A DNA stretch of 17,147 bases from RGIG4140 sp045655105 (GCA_045655105.1 JAZOOQ010000037.1:1-17147); one strand, 5' to 3'. Numbered from the stretch's first letter, positions 1-8,049 are shown. Program-made: numbers and translations. Notes: generated by a model from the letters alone, not told the origin.

Positions 1-177
1 AAAGACAATAACGAAACTTTCTTAAAAATTCAAGAAATTCTTATAAAAAGAGGGTATTCTTTAAAAAAGAGGGGGAAAGAAGAAAGAGTTAGAGAGGTGA
101 ATTATTTGAATATGTTGAATTTTTTATTGTTTTATGATAAACTAAATGATGTGATATATAGGGGGCGACTATGTTAA
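1..177 (+). CDS. C-terminal end of an unidentified protein (partial)
   Basis: Frame 1 is open from the first base of the window to TAA at 175-177, giving 58 residues whose start lies to the left. The peptide is charged and looks like ordinary protein (KDNNETFLKIQEILIKRGYS, then a Lys/Arg/Glu-rich stretch and YLNMLNFLLFYDKLNDVIYR). I do not recognise a family. The frame ends seven bases into the next gene, whose ATG is at 171, so the two overlap and are probably translationally coupled. The purine-rich stretch near 61-99 encodes the basic segment. The main doubt is that the frame could be open by chance in AT-rich DNA, but the length without a stop and the tight overlap argue for a real gene end. 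Confidence 0.55.
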   Translation, partial: KDNNETFLKIQEILIKRGYSLKKRGKEERVREVNYLNMLNFLLFYDKLNDVIYRGRLC

Positions 178-1085
178 AATATGTTGTTATCTTTTTGCTT
201 TTTTGTGTGGCTTCTGTTTCATCTAAAGCCAATGATGGGTATCTTGTTACAGAGGTTGAAGAGTTGAATTGTCCCCGAGTGGAAATTTGTTTTGATAAAA
301 ATAATCAGCCTTATACGGGGCATGTTGTTGATTATGATTCGAATGGTCTTTTATATGAAAAATCATTTTATTTAAATGGGAAATTAGAAGGTGAACGTTG
401 GTTTCTTTATGAAAATGGTGAAGTTGAAACTTATTATCGTCACCATAAAGGGATTACGCTTTATTTTGTGAAATATTCAAAGAATCAGCAAAAAGAATTT
501 GAGTATTATTTAAGACCAGATTCAAAAACAAAAGAAGTTAAGGATGAGTTTTTATTTTATCATCCGAATGGGAATGTGAAAAAAAGGGAGGTCTTTAACC
601 CAAGTGGGGGAGGATATATGCAAGTTTTTAGCGAAAATAATATCTTGGAATTTGAAAGTGAATTTATGTTAGCCGATCCAAAGGAAGGGAGGCTATCTGA
701 GAAATATCTGCATGGTAAGTCAATTCTTTATCATCCGCAAAGTGGAAAGATTGTAAGCACGCGCCAATATCATTTGGGAAAAATAAACGGTCAAGAAATT
801 AATTATTATGAAAACGGGCAAATTGAAAGTGTTATCACTTATAAAAATGATCAAAAAAATGGCCCGGCCGTTTATTATGATGAAGATGGAAGATTGTTGA
901 AAAAAGAAAATTATGTCAATGGGTTATTGCATGGGGTAAATGAGCTTTATTTGGGGAATATTATAATTCGAGCCCCTCTTGAAAATGGCGTGAGAGAGGG
1001 AACTGCTCAAGTGTTTCAAGATGGTAACTTGGTGAGTGAATGGGTTTATTCCAACGGCGAGTTGATTGATAAAAGAGATTATTAG
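171..1085 (+). CDS. Exported MORN-type repeat protein (YwqK-like)
   Basis: The 304-residue product starts with a Sec signal peptide (MLKYVVIFLLFCVASVSSKA, likely cut after SKA, before ND). The rest is built of about eight short repeats of the form Y-x-NG-x-(hydrophobic)-x-x-x-x-x-Y-x-x-G-x-x-x-G, for example YYENGQIESVITYKNDQKNG, YYDEDGRLLKKENYVNGLLHG and FLFYHPNGNVKKREVF. This is the pattern of the MORN-repeat variant family often annotated as YwqK-like 'antitoxin'. That family name does not establish a function. The protein probably acts in the periplasm or at the cell surface, perhaps as a binding scaffold. GGGGG at 161-165, five bases before ATG 171, is the ribosome site. The upstream gene overlaps the start, so the two are likely co-transcribed. 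Convergent with the ankyrin gene. Confident of the fold, not the role. Confidence 0.8.
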   Translation: MLKYVVIFLLFCVASVSSKANDGYLVTEVEELNCPRVEICFDKNNQPYTGHVVDYDSNGLLYEKSFYLNGKLEGERWFLYENGEVETYYRHHKGITLYFVKYSKNQQKEFEYYLRPDSKTKEVKDEFLFYHPNGNVKKREVFNPSGGGYMQVFSENNILEFESEFMLADPKEGRLSEKYLHGKSILYHPQSGKIVSTRQYHLGKINGQEINYYENGQIESVITYKNDQKNGPAVYYDEDGRLLKKENYVNGLLHGVNELYLGNIIIRAPLENGVREGTAQVFQDGNLVSEWVYSNGELIDKRDY

Positions 1086-1092
1086 TTTATTT

Positions 1093-1123
1093 AAAAAAAA
1101 GTTAAAAGAGGCGTTGTTTTTAA
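1093..1123 (-). terminator. Possible weak terminator of the ankyrin gene
   Basis: Read on the minus strand, TTAAAA (1123-1118), a 10-nt loop and TTTTAA (1107-1102) are followed by C and eight T (1100-1093). The stem has only six A/T pairs and overlaps the ankyrin stop codon at 1120-1122, so it is a weak candidate. No better terminator is visible between the two convergent genes. Confidence 0.3.
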
Positions 1124-3561
1124 TTCCAGTAATTTGAATTAATAAAACACTGTTCAACTTCTTTTTTGTCTTTAATTACCCCATTTTCCGGCTTTAAAAG
1201 CATTTTTGTGATACGCTTCCATTTGTCTTCTTCGATTGAACTTTCATTGTTAAGAGCGATATCTAAAGCCGTGCAACCATTCACATCTGATGCAGTCACA
1301 TCAATTCCTTTTGATATTAATAAAGCAATAAGTTCTTCATCTTCTTTATCAACAGCAAAATGCAATAAGGTTTGATTTTTATTGTTTTTGATATTTATAT
1401 CAGCACCATTGTTGACGAATAAAGAAACTTCTTCTGCATCAAAAGGTTCGTTGATTAATATTTCTTCTAACGGGGTGCGATTAAAATTATTTTTGATATT
1501 TATGTTTGCTTTATTTTGAATTAAAAGATTGAACAGTTCAGCATCTTCTGCAAAAAATAAGGGTGTTTCTCCCTTTTTGTTTTTTTCATTCACATTTGCC
1601 TTATTATTGATAAGGATTTGAGTGGCATCAAGATTATTCGCCTCAACAGCCCAATGTAATGGGGTGTCACCGAAGTCATTTTTGATATTTACATCTGCTT
1701 TATGTTGAATTAAAAGAGAGAGGGCTTCTTCATTTTCGATGGTGTGAAGTGGCGTATTATGATTGTTATCTTGAACATTAACAAGAGCTTTTGCATCAAT
1801 TAAAACTTGAAGGATTTGTGGGTCATTGGCAAAAAATAATGGTGTTCGTCCCAGATGATTTTTTTCATTCACATTTGCCTTATTTTCGATAAGTATTTTA
1901 ACGGTTTCCAACTGATGATTTTTAACAGCAAAATGCAAAGGCGTTTCGCTTAAATCATTTTTTTCATTCACATTTGCTTTTTTTTCAATTAACAGCTTTA
2001 AGATATCAAAAGTTTTTCCGTCAATTGCATTTAAAGAGATGTTTGATATAATATGCAAGGGCGTTTCCCATTTATAATTTTTTTGGTTGACATCAAGTCC
2101 TTGATCAACCCAAAAGGAAAAAAGGTCAAAATTTTTGTTATAGGCGGCAATATGCAACAATGAATTGCCTTTTTCATCCGTGTAGTTTAAGTTGGGGGTG
2201 ATATTTTTTTCTTTTAATTTACTTAATAATAATAAAACCGATTCTTTATCATTAATTAAATGGAATGGCAGCATTTTATTGTTATTTTCAGCCAATATAT
2301 CAGCTTTGTTATTTAAAAGCCATTCAACAGTTTTTTTATCTTTTGCATAATGGAGCAAGGTGTTGCCAAAATCATCTTTTTTGTTGATGTTTATCCCAGT
2401 TTGAATGGTTTTTTCAAGAAGGTCTAAATGATCTTGATTGCTGATATGCTTAAAGATATTTTCCATTTCATGAGAGAAAAAAGGTTTTTGACTTAAAAGA
2501 TGAAGATAAATTTTTTCATCCTTAATAAAAAAGGCATATTCAAGAGGAGTCGTCTGATGATTAGTTGGATATTTTAAATTAAGATAGGTATCATCCTTTG
2601 GGTTCCATTGATTGAAGTTTTCAATAAAGCGTATATTTGGATTGGCATTATTATCAAGGAGAAGAGAAATCATTTTCTCATCTTTATTTAAAACGGCATA
2701 GGTTAATGGCGTTGGATAAGGATAGTTATTATAATTGATGTTTACGCCTTGTTTTAAAAATAAAGAAACAATATTATGTCGTTTTAAATAAACGGCTTTA
2801 TGTAAATCGGTTTGGCTTATTTTTGCGCCAGATTCAAGAAGAAGTTGAGCGCATTCTTCGCAATTATTTCTTATGGCAACTTTTAAAGGCGTTGTTCCAT
2901 GACAAGCGGCAACATTGACATCAAACTTTTCTTGCAATAATCGTTTGATTATAGGAATATCTTTATTTTGAATGGCAATATGCAAGGGAGAAAAAGAATA
3001 GCTCGTTGTCCACTTATCATGGTAATTGTTTTTTAATAAATAATCAACAACTTGAATATGCCCTTTATAAACAGCCAGAGTTAGAGGTATTTTATTTTTA
3101 AATGGATATGTTGTGATATCTTCTTGTATATGAAAATCCAAGGGGGCATCAGAAAAAAGAGGAATAATACGGTGGTTGGTGCTGCGTGCTGTATATTGGC
3201 AGGGGGGATGATTAAGTATTACCCCTCTTAAGGTGACGGGATATTTTTCGTTAAATTTTTGTTTTTCCTCATGCAAAAGTTTAACCATATCAAGATTTCC
3301 GATATAAGAAGCAAACATCATCGGGGTGGCATTATTGGCGGATTGTTCATCAAAAGGGGAGGGTTTTGAAGTTAAAATAGGGTCTTTTTCAAAATCAAGA
3401 GTTGCCTGTTGAATGATTTTTTTTGCTTTTTCAATGTCATTATCTAAAACAGCTTGATGAAGAGGGGGTAGACTTTCTTGTTTATTTTCTTGAGCATTAA
3501 GCGTTAAGTTTGAAAGAAAAAATAAAGATAAAAAAGTTGTTGTAAGCAAAAATTTGTTCAT
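1120..3561 (-). CDS. Exported ankyrin-repeat protein (about 20 repeats)
   Basis: I place the start at 3561 (813 residues), not at an ATG five codons upstream, because GGGGGA at 3574-3569 stands 7 nt before it and the protein then begins with a clean Sec signal peptide (MNKFLLTTTFLSLFFLSNLT, likely cleavage near LNAQ-EN). The rest is a solenoid of about 20 ankyrin repeats, many with the TPLHxA core and an ANVNEKN-type loop (ETPLHFAVKNHQLETVKILI, DTPLHWAVEANNLDATQILI). Several C-terminal repeats are shortened in the helix region (TPLFFANDPQILQVLI, TPLFFAEDAELFNLLI). Ankyrin solenoids bind other proteins. Here the signal peptide points to the periplasm or onward secretion, so an interaction with host or competitor proteins is possible but inferred. 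No enzyme domain is seen. It sits downstream of acpS on the same strand but has its own promoter candidate. Confidence 0.88.
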   Translation of the reverse strand: MNKFLLTTTFLSLFFLSNLTLNAQENKQESLPPLHQAVLDNDIEKAKKIIQQATLDFEKDPILTSKPSPFDEQSANNATPMMFASYIGNLDMVKLLHEEKQKFNEKYPVTLRGVILNHPPCQYTARSTNHRIIPLFSDAPLDFHIQEDITTYPFKNKIPLTLAVYKGHIQVVDYLLKNNYHDKWTTSYSFSPLHIAIQNKDIPIIKRLLQEKFDVNVAACHGTTPLKVAIRNNCEECAQLLLESGAKISQTDLHKAVYLKRHNIVSLFLKQGVNINYNNYPYPTPLTYAVLNKDEKMISLLLDNNANPNIRFIENFNQWNPKDDTYLNLKYPTNHQTTPLEYAFFIKDEKIYLHLLSQKPFFSHEMENIFKHISNQDHLDLLEKTIQTGININKKDDFGNTLLHYAKDKKTVEWLLNNKADILAENNNKMLPFHLINDKESVLLLLSKLKEKNITPNLNYTDEKGNSLLHIAAYNKNFDLFSFWVDQGLDVNQKNYKWETPLHIISNISLNAIDGKTFDILKLLIEKKANVNEKNDLSETPLHFAVKNHQLETVKILIENKANVNEKNHLGRTPLFFANDPQILQVLIDAKALVNVQDNNHNTPLHTIENEEALSLLIQHKADVNIKNDFGDTPLHWAVEANNLDATQILINNKANVNEKNKKGETPLFFAEDAELFNLLIQNKANINIKNNFNRTPLEEILINEPFDAEEVSLFVNNGADINIKNNKNQTLLHFAVDKEDEELIALLISKGIDVTASDVNGCTALDIALNNESSIEEDKWKRITKMLLKPENGVIKDKKEVEQCFINSNYWN

Positions 3562-3588
3562 AGAAAAATCCCCCATGTGTTTTTCTTT

Positions 3589-3617
3589 ATGATTTCAAAT
3601 TATGTATGATTTGTCAA
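3589..3617 (-). promoter_or_regulatory. Promoter candidate for the ankyrin gene
   Basis: On the minus strand a perfect -35 TTGACA (3617-3612) is followed after 17 nt by AATCAT (3594-3589), which matches the -10 consensus at 4 of 6 positions. The start of transcription would fall near 3582, about 20 nt before the chosen ATG. The gene could therefore be transcribed apart from rpoZ-rsh-acpS. Confidence 0.4.
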
Positions 3618-3646
3618 TAGTTATATTCTTTACAAAGACTATAATT

Positions 3647-4048
3647 TTATGAAAGAATCGTTTCAATCACAACAAAGCTGACAGCAAATTCTTTTTCATC
3701 TGATAAGGATAGATGAATTTGATAAGGTTTGTTATTTGTTTTTTTCTTTAACGTTTCAAGGGCTTTTCCTTTAATCACAAAAAAGGGAGCGCCTTTTATA
3801 TCATTTTGAACTTCAATATCTTGAAAAAAGGCTTCCCCTCCAATGCCAGAGCCAAGAGCTTTTGAAAAAGCTTCTTTAGCGGCAAAGCGTTTGGCAAAAA
3901 AAGAGGCTCTTTTTAAAGGAGAAAGTGATTGGGCTTTTTCTCTTTCAAAAGCAGAAAAAACCTTTTCTTCAAAAGAAGTGCCAAATTTTTTAAGGGTTGT
4001 TTCAATGCGGTTCACTTGAACCAAATCCGTTCCAATACCAATAATCAT
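3647..4048 (-). CDS. acpS: Holo-[acyl-carrier-protein] synthase
   Basis: AcpS transfers the 4'-phosphopantetheine arm of coenzyme A to a serine of apo-ACP in the cytoplasm, activating ACP for fatty-acid synthesis. The 133-residue length is normal. The N-terminal motif GIGTDLVQVNRI carries the Mg-binding Asp8, and the second signature FAKRFAAKEAFSKALG carries Glu59, with the family's GxG turn after it (GSGIGGEAF). The C-terminal HLSLSDEKEFAVSFV strand (residues 112-126) is also typical. The ATG lies 4 nt after the rsh stop, with AAGG inside the rsh end as a likely ribosome site, so it is translated from the rpoZ-rsh-acpS message. In many alphaproteobacteria lepB, rnc and era follow here, but in this genome the ankyrin gene does. 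No clear terminator follows it. Confidence 0.95.
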   Translation of the reverse strand: MIIGIGTDLVQVNRIETTLKKFGTSFEEKVFSAFEREKAQSLSPLKRASFFAKRFAAKEAFSKALGSGIGGEAFFQDIEVQNDIKGAPFFVIKGKALETLKKKTNNKPYQIHLSLSDEKEFAVSFVVIETILS

Positions 4049-4052
4049 ATTT

Positions 4053-6206
4053 TTAAACCTTTAACCGATGAACTAATGAAACAAGGGAAGATGAACGGAA
4101 CGATTGAATTAAAACATCCAAAGCAGAGCTGTTTTTCACTTCAACTTCAATTAAAATTTCACTCAAGCCATTTTTGCGATTTTGCAATTTTAAATTCGTG
4201 ATCACAACATTTTGTTTAGCGGCAATATTTGTGATTTCGCTTAAAACAGAGGGCTTATCTTCCACTTCCAAAAGAAGTTTGGCGGGCAACATTTTATCTT
4301 GCATCACAGAGGCATTCCATTCAATTGGAAGCCAGCGTTCTGGTTCATCTTGATATTGATTTAAGCTGGAACAATCCGCTGTATGCACCGTGACGCCTTT
4401 CCCTGTTGTGATAATGCCAACAATGCTATCGCCAGGAAGCGGATGGCAACATTTGGCAAAATTAAGTGCAATTCCAGAAATAAGACCCGTAACCGGCATA
4501 TTTTTATCCGTTAGGCTTGCTTTAGAATCTTTTTTCTTAAAGATTGAAAGGGCTTTTTTAAGCGTTGATTTAGAGCAATCAGGATGCAATTCATGGAAAA
4601 CATCTTTAAAAGAAACAACTCCAGCGCCAATGGCTGCCAATAAATCAGAAACTTGTTCTTGATCGGCTTTTAAGAAGGATTTATATTTTGGCAATAAGGG
4701 TTGCAAATCTTTATCCGTAAACGTGAGCCCGAACTCTTTTGATTCATTAACAAATTGACTTCTGGCTGATTGAACGTTTTGTTCATATTTCAGCGTTCTA
4801 ATATATCTTCTGATACTGGCTTTTGCTTTTGCGGTAACGGCAATATGTTCCCATTCTGGGGAAGGGGTTTGGCTTTTATTGGTTAATACTTCAACTTGAT
4901 CACCATTTTGAAGTTCCGTTCTTAAAGGAATAATTTTACCATTGATTTTAGCACCAACACAAGTATCCCCTACGCGAGAGTGAACCGCATAGGCAAAGTC
5001 AATGGCGGTGGCGCCTTTTGGAAGAGTGATTAAATCTCCTTTAGGAGAAAAGCAAAAAACTTGATCTTGATAAAGCGCAATTTTGGTATGTTCCAAAAAG
5101 TCATTTGGATCAGAGCACCGATTCATCAAATCTAATAAATCACGAAGCCAGCGATATTGCGTTCCTTCTTTTGAAGCCCCTTGTTTATATTCCCAGTGCG
5201 CGGCCACACCCATTTCAGCCACATCATTCATTTCTTTTGTTCTGATTTGAACTTCAATGCGTCGATTAAGTGGACCGATCACGCCTGTATGCAAGGAACG
5301 ATAGCCATTTTGTTTTGGCGTTGAGATATAATCTTTATATCGCCCACCAATCATGGGGTATTTCGTGTGAATCACCCCAAGGGCTTTATAACAATCTTCA
5401 ATGGAATTAACAATAATTCTGAACGCAATAATATCACAAACTTGCTCAAATGGAATATTCTTAACTTGCATTTTATGCCAAATAGAGTAGGGGCGTTTTT
5501 CCCTTCCTTTCACAGTGGCTTCAATGCCATGTTCTTTTAAATCGCATTCTAATTGAGCAATTACTTTGGCAACATCTTCTTTGCCTTGTTCGCTTAAAAA
5601 TTTAAGACGCGACACAATTGTTTTATGCGCATCTGGATAAAGATTTAAAAAGCAATAATCTTCAAGTTCATCTTTAATGGCTTGCATCCCCATGCGTTCA
5701 GCAAGAGGCACATAAATTTCAAGCGTTTCGGTTGCAATACGCGTGCGCTTTTCTTGGGCACGGATATGCAAAGAGCGCATATTATGAAGACGATCGGCAA
5801 GTTTAATTAATAAAACGCGGATATCTTCGCTGATTGCCAACACAAGTTTTTGAAAGTTTTGTGCTTGTTTAGATGCTTGCGGGGTGATTTCCAGCTTTGA
5901 AAGTTTTGTCATCCCGCGCACAAGATCGGCAATTGTTTGGCCGAAAAGTTCTTTTAAATCTTCATAAGAAGCAGCAGTATCTTCCACCGTGTCATGCAAT
6001 AAGGCGGCAATAATGGTGGCATAATCCATGCGATAGCCGATTAAAATTTCGGCCACTTCAAGGGGATGAGAAAAATAGGGGTCACCTGATTCACGCTTTT
6101 GCGCAGCGTGCATTTTCATGGCGAATACATAAGCGCGGTTTAAAGCCTCTTCATCAGCGACAGGGTCATATGATTTTACTTTTTCAACCAGCTCGTATTG
6201 GCGCAC
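4053..6206 (-). CDS. rsh: Bifunctional (p)ppGpp synthetase/hydrolase (RelA/SpoT family)
   Basis: This enzyme makes and degrades the alarmone (p)ppGpp and so controls the stringent response. The 717 residues show the full long-RSH layout. The N-terminal HD hydrolase domain has His47, the HDTVEDT motif (residues 71-77) and ADRLHNMRSL. The synthetase domain spans about 235-345, with RPYSIWHKM, the RYKD motif (289-292) before STPKQNGYRSLH, EVQIRT and AAHWEYK. A TGS domain follows (about 384-443, VFCFSPKGDLITLPKG...), then the conserved CCHPLPGD segment and a C-terminal ACT domain (about 640-717). An intact HDxxED and the basic RxKD motif together indicate that both activities are kept, as in the single RSH protein of most alphaproteobacteria. 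The start is GTG at 6206, supported by a G-run (6220-6215) 8 nt upstream. It lies 34 nt after rpoZ and 4 nt before acpS, in one operon. The symbol could equally be given as relA or spoT. Confidence 0.96.
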   Translation of the reverse strand: MRQYELVEKVKSYDPVADEEALNRAYVFAMKMHAAQKRESGDPYFSHPLEVAEILIGYRMDYATIIAALLHDTVEDTAASYEDLKELFGQTIADLVRGMTKLSKLEITPQASKQAQNFQKLVLAISEDIRVLLIKLADRLHNMRSLHIRAQEKRTRIATETLEIYVPLAERMGMQAIKDELEDYCFLNLYPDAHKTIVSRLKFLSEQGKEDVAKVIAQLECDLKEHGIEATVKGREKRPYSIWHKMQVKNIPFEQVCDIIAFRIIVNSIEDCYKALGVIHTKYPMIGGRYKDYISTPKQNGYRSLHTGVIGPLNRRIEVQIRTKEMNDVAEMGVAAHWEYKQGASKEGTQYRWLRDLLDLMNRCSDPNDFLEHTKIALYQDQVFCFSPKGDLITLPKGATAIDFAYAVHSRVGDTCVGAKINGKIIPLRTELQNGDQVEVLTNKSQTPSPEWEHIAVTAKAKASIRRYIRTLKYEQNVQSARSQFVNESKEFGLTFTDKDLQPLLPKYKSFLKADQEQVSDLLAAIGAGVVSFKDVFHELHPDCSKSTLKKALSIFKKKDSKASLTDKNMPVTGLISGIALNFAKCCHPLPGDSIVGIITTGKGVTVHTADCSSLNQYQDEPERWLPIEWNASVMQDKMLPAKLLLEVEDKPSVLSEITNIAAKQNVVITNLKLQNRKNGLSEILIEVEVKNSSALDVLIQSFRSSSLVSLVHRLKV

Positions 6207-6221
6207 CTTCAGGTCCCCCCG

Positions 6222-6240
6222 TTTTTAAACTGTTTAAAAA
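6222..6240. repeat. AT-rich dyad between rpoZ and rsh
   Basis: TTTTTAAAC-T-GTTTAAAAA is a perfect inverted repeat with 9-bp arms, filling the gap between the rpoZ stop and the rsh ribosome site. It could be a weak partial terminator or an RNA-processing site that tunes rsh expression relative to rpoZ. Only the symmetry is observed. Confidence 0.45.
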
Positions 6241-6600
6241 TTAAGCGTTGTTGATATCATCAAAAACTTGGAATGAATCTGATTCTTCAAATTCTGTATC
6301 AGAATATAAAGAAGAAGTTAATTCAGCAGTGATATCTTGATCTTCTTCTTTTTGAACAGATTGAATTTGAGGGCGCGCATAATGTTGCAAAGAAGAAATC
6401 ATGTTTTCTTTTTGTTGTTCAATATTAATTGTTTCTTCTTCAATTTCACGAAGAGCCACAACCGTGTTTTTATCATTATCTCTTGAAACTGTTAACGGAG
6501 AACCAGCATCTAACGATTTGGCTCTGCTTGAAGCAGTTAAAATCAAATCAAAACGGTTTGGGATTTTGTTAACGCAATCTTCGACTGTTACGCGGGCCAT
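6241..6600 (-). CDS. rpoZ: RNA polymerase omega subunit
   Basis: Omega helps fold and assemble the beta-prime subunit of RNA polymerase and contributes to ppGpp binding in proteobacteria. The N-terminus MARVTVEDCVNKIPNRFDLI is the family signature. RAKSLDAGSPLTVSRDNDKN and VVALREIEEETI follow, covering the conserved core within residues 1-65. The remaining tail to residue 119 is acidic, rich in Glu, Asp and Ser, and not conserved, which is common in alphaproteobacterial omega proteins. The ATG at 6600 has AAAGGAAA as its ribosome site. It is the first gene of the rpoZ-rsh-acpS operon, so the subunit through which ppGpp acts and the enzyme that makes ppGpp are expressed together. Confidence 0.96.
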   Translation of the reverse strand: MARVTVEDCVNKIPNRFDLILTASSRAKSLDAGSPLTVSRDNDKNTVVALREIEEETINIEQQKENMISSLQHYARPQIQSVQKEEDQDITAELTSSLYSDTEFEESDSFQVFDDINNA

Positions 6601-6643
6601 AAAAATTTCCTTTCTTTTTAGCTAAAAAATATATATAGAATGA

Positions 6644-6672
6644 ATTATATCTTTTTTTTTATGAAAAAGCAA
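6644..6672 (-). promoter_or_regulatory. Promoter of the rpoZ-rsh-acpS operon
   Basis: On the minus strand TTGCTT (6672-6667), a 17-nt spacer and a perfect TATAAT (6649-6644) form a good sigma70-type promoter. Transcription would start near 6637, leaving a leader of about 37 nt before rpoZ. It is back to back with the promoter of the next plus-strand gene. Confidence 0.6.
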
Positions 6673-6705
6673 GATAAAAAAAATAAAAACAAGGTTAAAA
6701 CTTTG

Positions 6706-6734
6706 TTGATTATTTCTTTTTTGTTTTGTATAAT
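6706..6734 (+). promoter_or_regulatory. Promoter of the dihydroorotate-dehydrogenase-like gene
   Basis: TTGATT (6706-6711), a 17-nt spacer and a perfect TATAAT (6729-6734) give a likely transcription start near 6741, about 55 nt before the ATG at 6796. Confidence 0.65.
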
Positions 6735-6795
6735 CGAAAGAACGAAAGTTGGGGATAGTAAAAGTTTTAAAATTTTTTTTAATTAAGGGGAAAAA

Positions 6796-7968
6796 ATGTT
6801 TAGTAGGGTGGTGTTTTATTTTTTATTAATGGTTGCTAAAAAGATGGGGCCGTTAATGACAAAAAGGGTGATAAGTCTTGGATTAAAGAGCCAAATTTTT
6901 CAGCCACAAAAACGCTTAAGTGACCGATTAAAAACGAATTTGTTGGGCAGAACGCACCAATCGCCTTTAGGTTTAGCCTCTGATTTTGATCGATATGGTA
7001 AATATTTTGATTTTTTGGTTCCAATGGGTCTTTCTTTTGGAGAACTGGGCTCTTTTACGCTTTTGGCAGAATCTTCAAAAGAAAGGTATATGTTTTTATT
7101 GAAAGATAAAGCTTTATATATTCAGGGGGCGACAACACCAAATCCAGGTATTTCAAAAGCGGTTCAAATGTTGGCTGCTCGCAGAAAATATTCAGCTTTT
7201 GTGGGCGCTTCATTAATTTCCTTCGGGTCAGAAGGGGAAGCTTATAAAACTTCTTCAAGCGCTATGTTTGGATATAATAACGATTATCACCAAATGGCAA
7301 TGCGTGTGGCCCCATATGTGGATTATGTTTGCTTGAATTTTTCGCATCCAAACATGTCTTTAGCACAGATGCTTTCAGATGAATCAACCATTTTGCCAAT
7401 GCTTTTGGATTTAAAGGGTGCCCTTCAAATTGCGGCTCCTTTGAAACCGCCTAAATTGGTTGTGAAAGTGCCATATGATTTAAGCGAATTGGAAGTTAAA
7501 TTGATTGCTTCAACTTGCCAAAAAGCTTTTATTGATGCGATAATTGTTTCTGGTCCAGCAACGGCAAACAGGCAAATTAGAACGATTTTAAAAAGAAAAT
7601 CAGCTCTTTCAATGGATAGTTCTTTTGTGACAGGGGTACCTCTTAGAAAAGATGTGTTGCAATTGGTTAAAAGATTTTATCTTGAAACAAAAGGCCAGAT
7701 GGATATTATTGCTGCTGGCGGGATTTTTACAGCGCAAGATGTTTTTGATGCGGTGGCCCATGGGGCGAATGCGGTTGAGCTTTGCTCTGTTTTGGTTTAT
7801 AAAGGGCCAGAAGTTGTGAGCAAAATTAACAAAGATTTAACAAAGCTTTTGGAAAAATATAATACAAATATAACAGAGCTTAGAGGAACAAAAGTTGATA
7901 TGGATGAGTTTTGGGATAAAGAAAACAAAAAGGGTCAGATGAATATAAGGCCAGATTTTGTTGATTAA
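6796..7968 (+). CDS. Divergent class 2 dihydroorotate dehydrogenase-like flavoprotein
   Basis: The 390 residues follow the class 2 PyrD plan, in which the membrane-associated enzyme oxidises dihydroorotate to orotate with quinone as acceptor. There is an amphipathic N-terminus (MFSRVVFYFLLMVAKK), an SPLGLASDFDRYGKYFDFLV segment matching NPVGLAAGFDKNG, GLSFGELGSFT, a KVPYD strand (Lys224), and the FMN-phosphate region AAGGIFTAQDVFDAV...GANAVELCSVLVYKGPEV (about 306-340). Key sites differ. The catalytic-loop motif is NFSHPN (181-186), so His184 replaces the catalytic Ser of class 2 (Cys of class 1). The conserved NRMGFNN substrate loop is absent, with IQGATTPNPGIS at about the same place. Either the substrate or mechanism has changed, or this is a degenerate PyrD. 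I therefore give no symbol. AAGGGG at 6784-6789 is the ribosome site. It is a single transcription unit between a good promoter and a terminator. Confidence 0.8.
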   Translation: MFSRVVFYFLLMVAKKMGPLMTKRVISLGLKSQIFQPQKRLSDRLKTNLLGRTHQSPLGLASDFDRYGKYFDFLVPMGLSFGELGSFTLLAESSKERYMFLLKDKALYIQGATTPNPGISKAVQMLAARRKYSAFVGASLISFGSEGEAYKTSSSAMFGYNNDYHQMAMRVAPYVDYVCLNFSHPNMSLAQMLSDESTILPMLLDLKGALQIAAPLKPPKLVVKVPYDLSELEVKLIASTCQKAFIDAIIVSGPATANRQIRTILKRKSALSMDSSFVTGVPLRKDVLQLVKRFYLETKGQMDIIAAGGIFTAQDVFDAVAHGANAVELCSVLVYKGPEVVSKINKDLTKLLEKYNTNITELRGTKVDMDEFWDKENKKGQMNIRPDFVD

Positions 7969-7973
7969 AGTTT

Positions 7974-8013
7974 AAAAAGAGCGTTTTTTTTAAAAAGAAC
8001 GTTCTTTTTTTTT
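7974..8013 (+). terminator. Intrinsic terminator after the dihydroorotate-dehydrogenase-like gene
   Basis: AAAAAGAGCGTT (7974-7985) pairs with AACGTTCTTTTT (7998-8009) with one G-U pair, around a 12-nt loop, and the right arm runs into a T-tract. It begins 5 nt after the stop codon. Confidence 0.75.
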
Positions 8014-8020
8014 ATTTTGC

Positions 8021-8049
8021 TTGTGATTATATGATGAAATGTGTATAAT
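8021..8049 (+). promoter_or_regulatory. Promoter of the superoxide dismutase-galE pair
   Basis: TTGTGA (8021-8026), a 17-nt spacer and a perfect TATAAT (8044-8049) lie just before the gene. Transcription would begin near 8056, leaving a leader of about 17 nt that holds the AAAGGG ribosome site. Confidence 0.6.

Noticed and set aside
1166..1375. Plus-strand open frame inside the ankyrin gene, and similar antisense frames at 3929-4201, 4390-4662, 6401-6625, 7055-7258 and 14060-14356
   Set aside because: They are antisense shadows of well-supported genes, without ribosome sites or recognisable domains.
3562..3576. Upstream ATG of the ankyrin gene
   Set aside because: The ribosome site GGGGGA lies between the two ATGs and fits only the downstream one.
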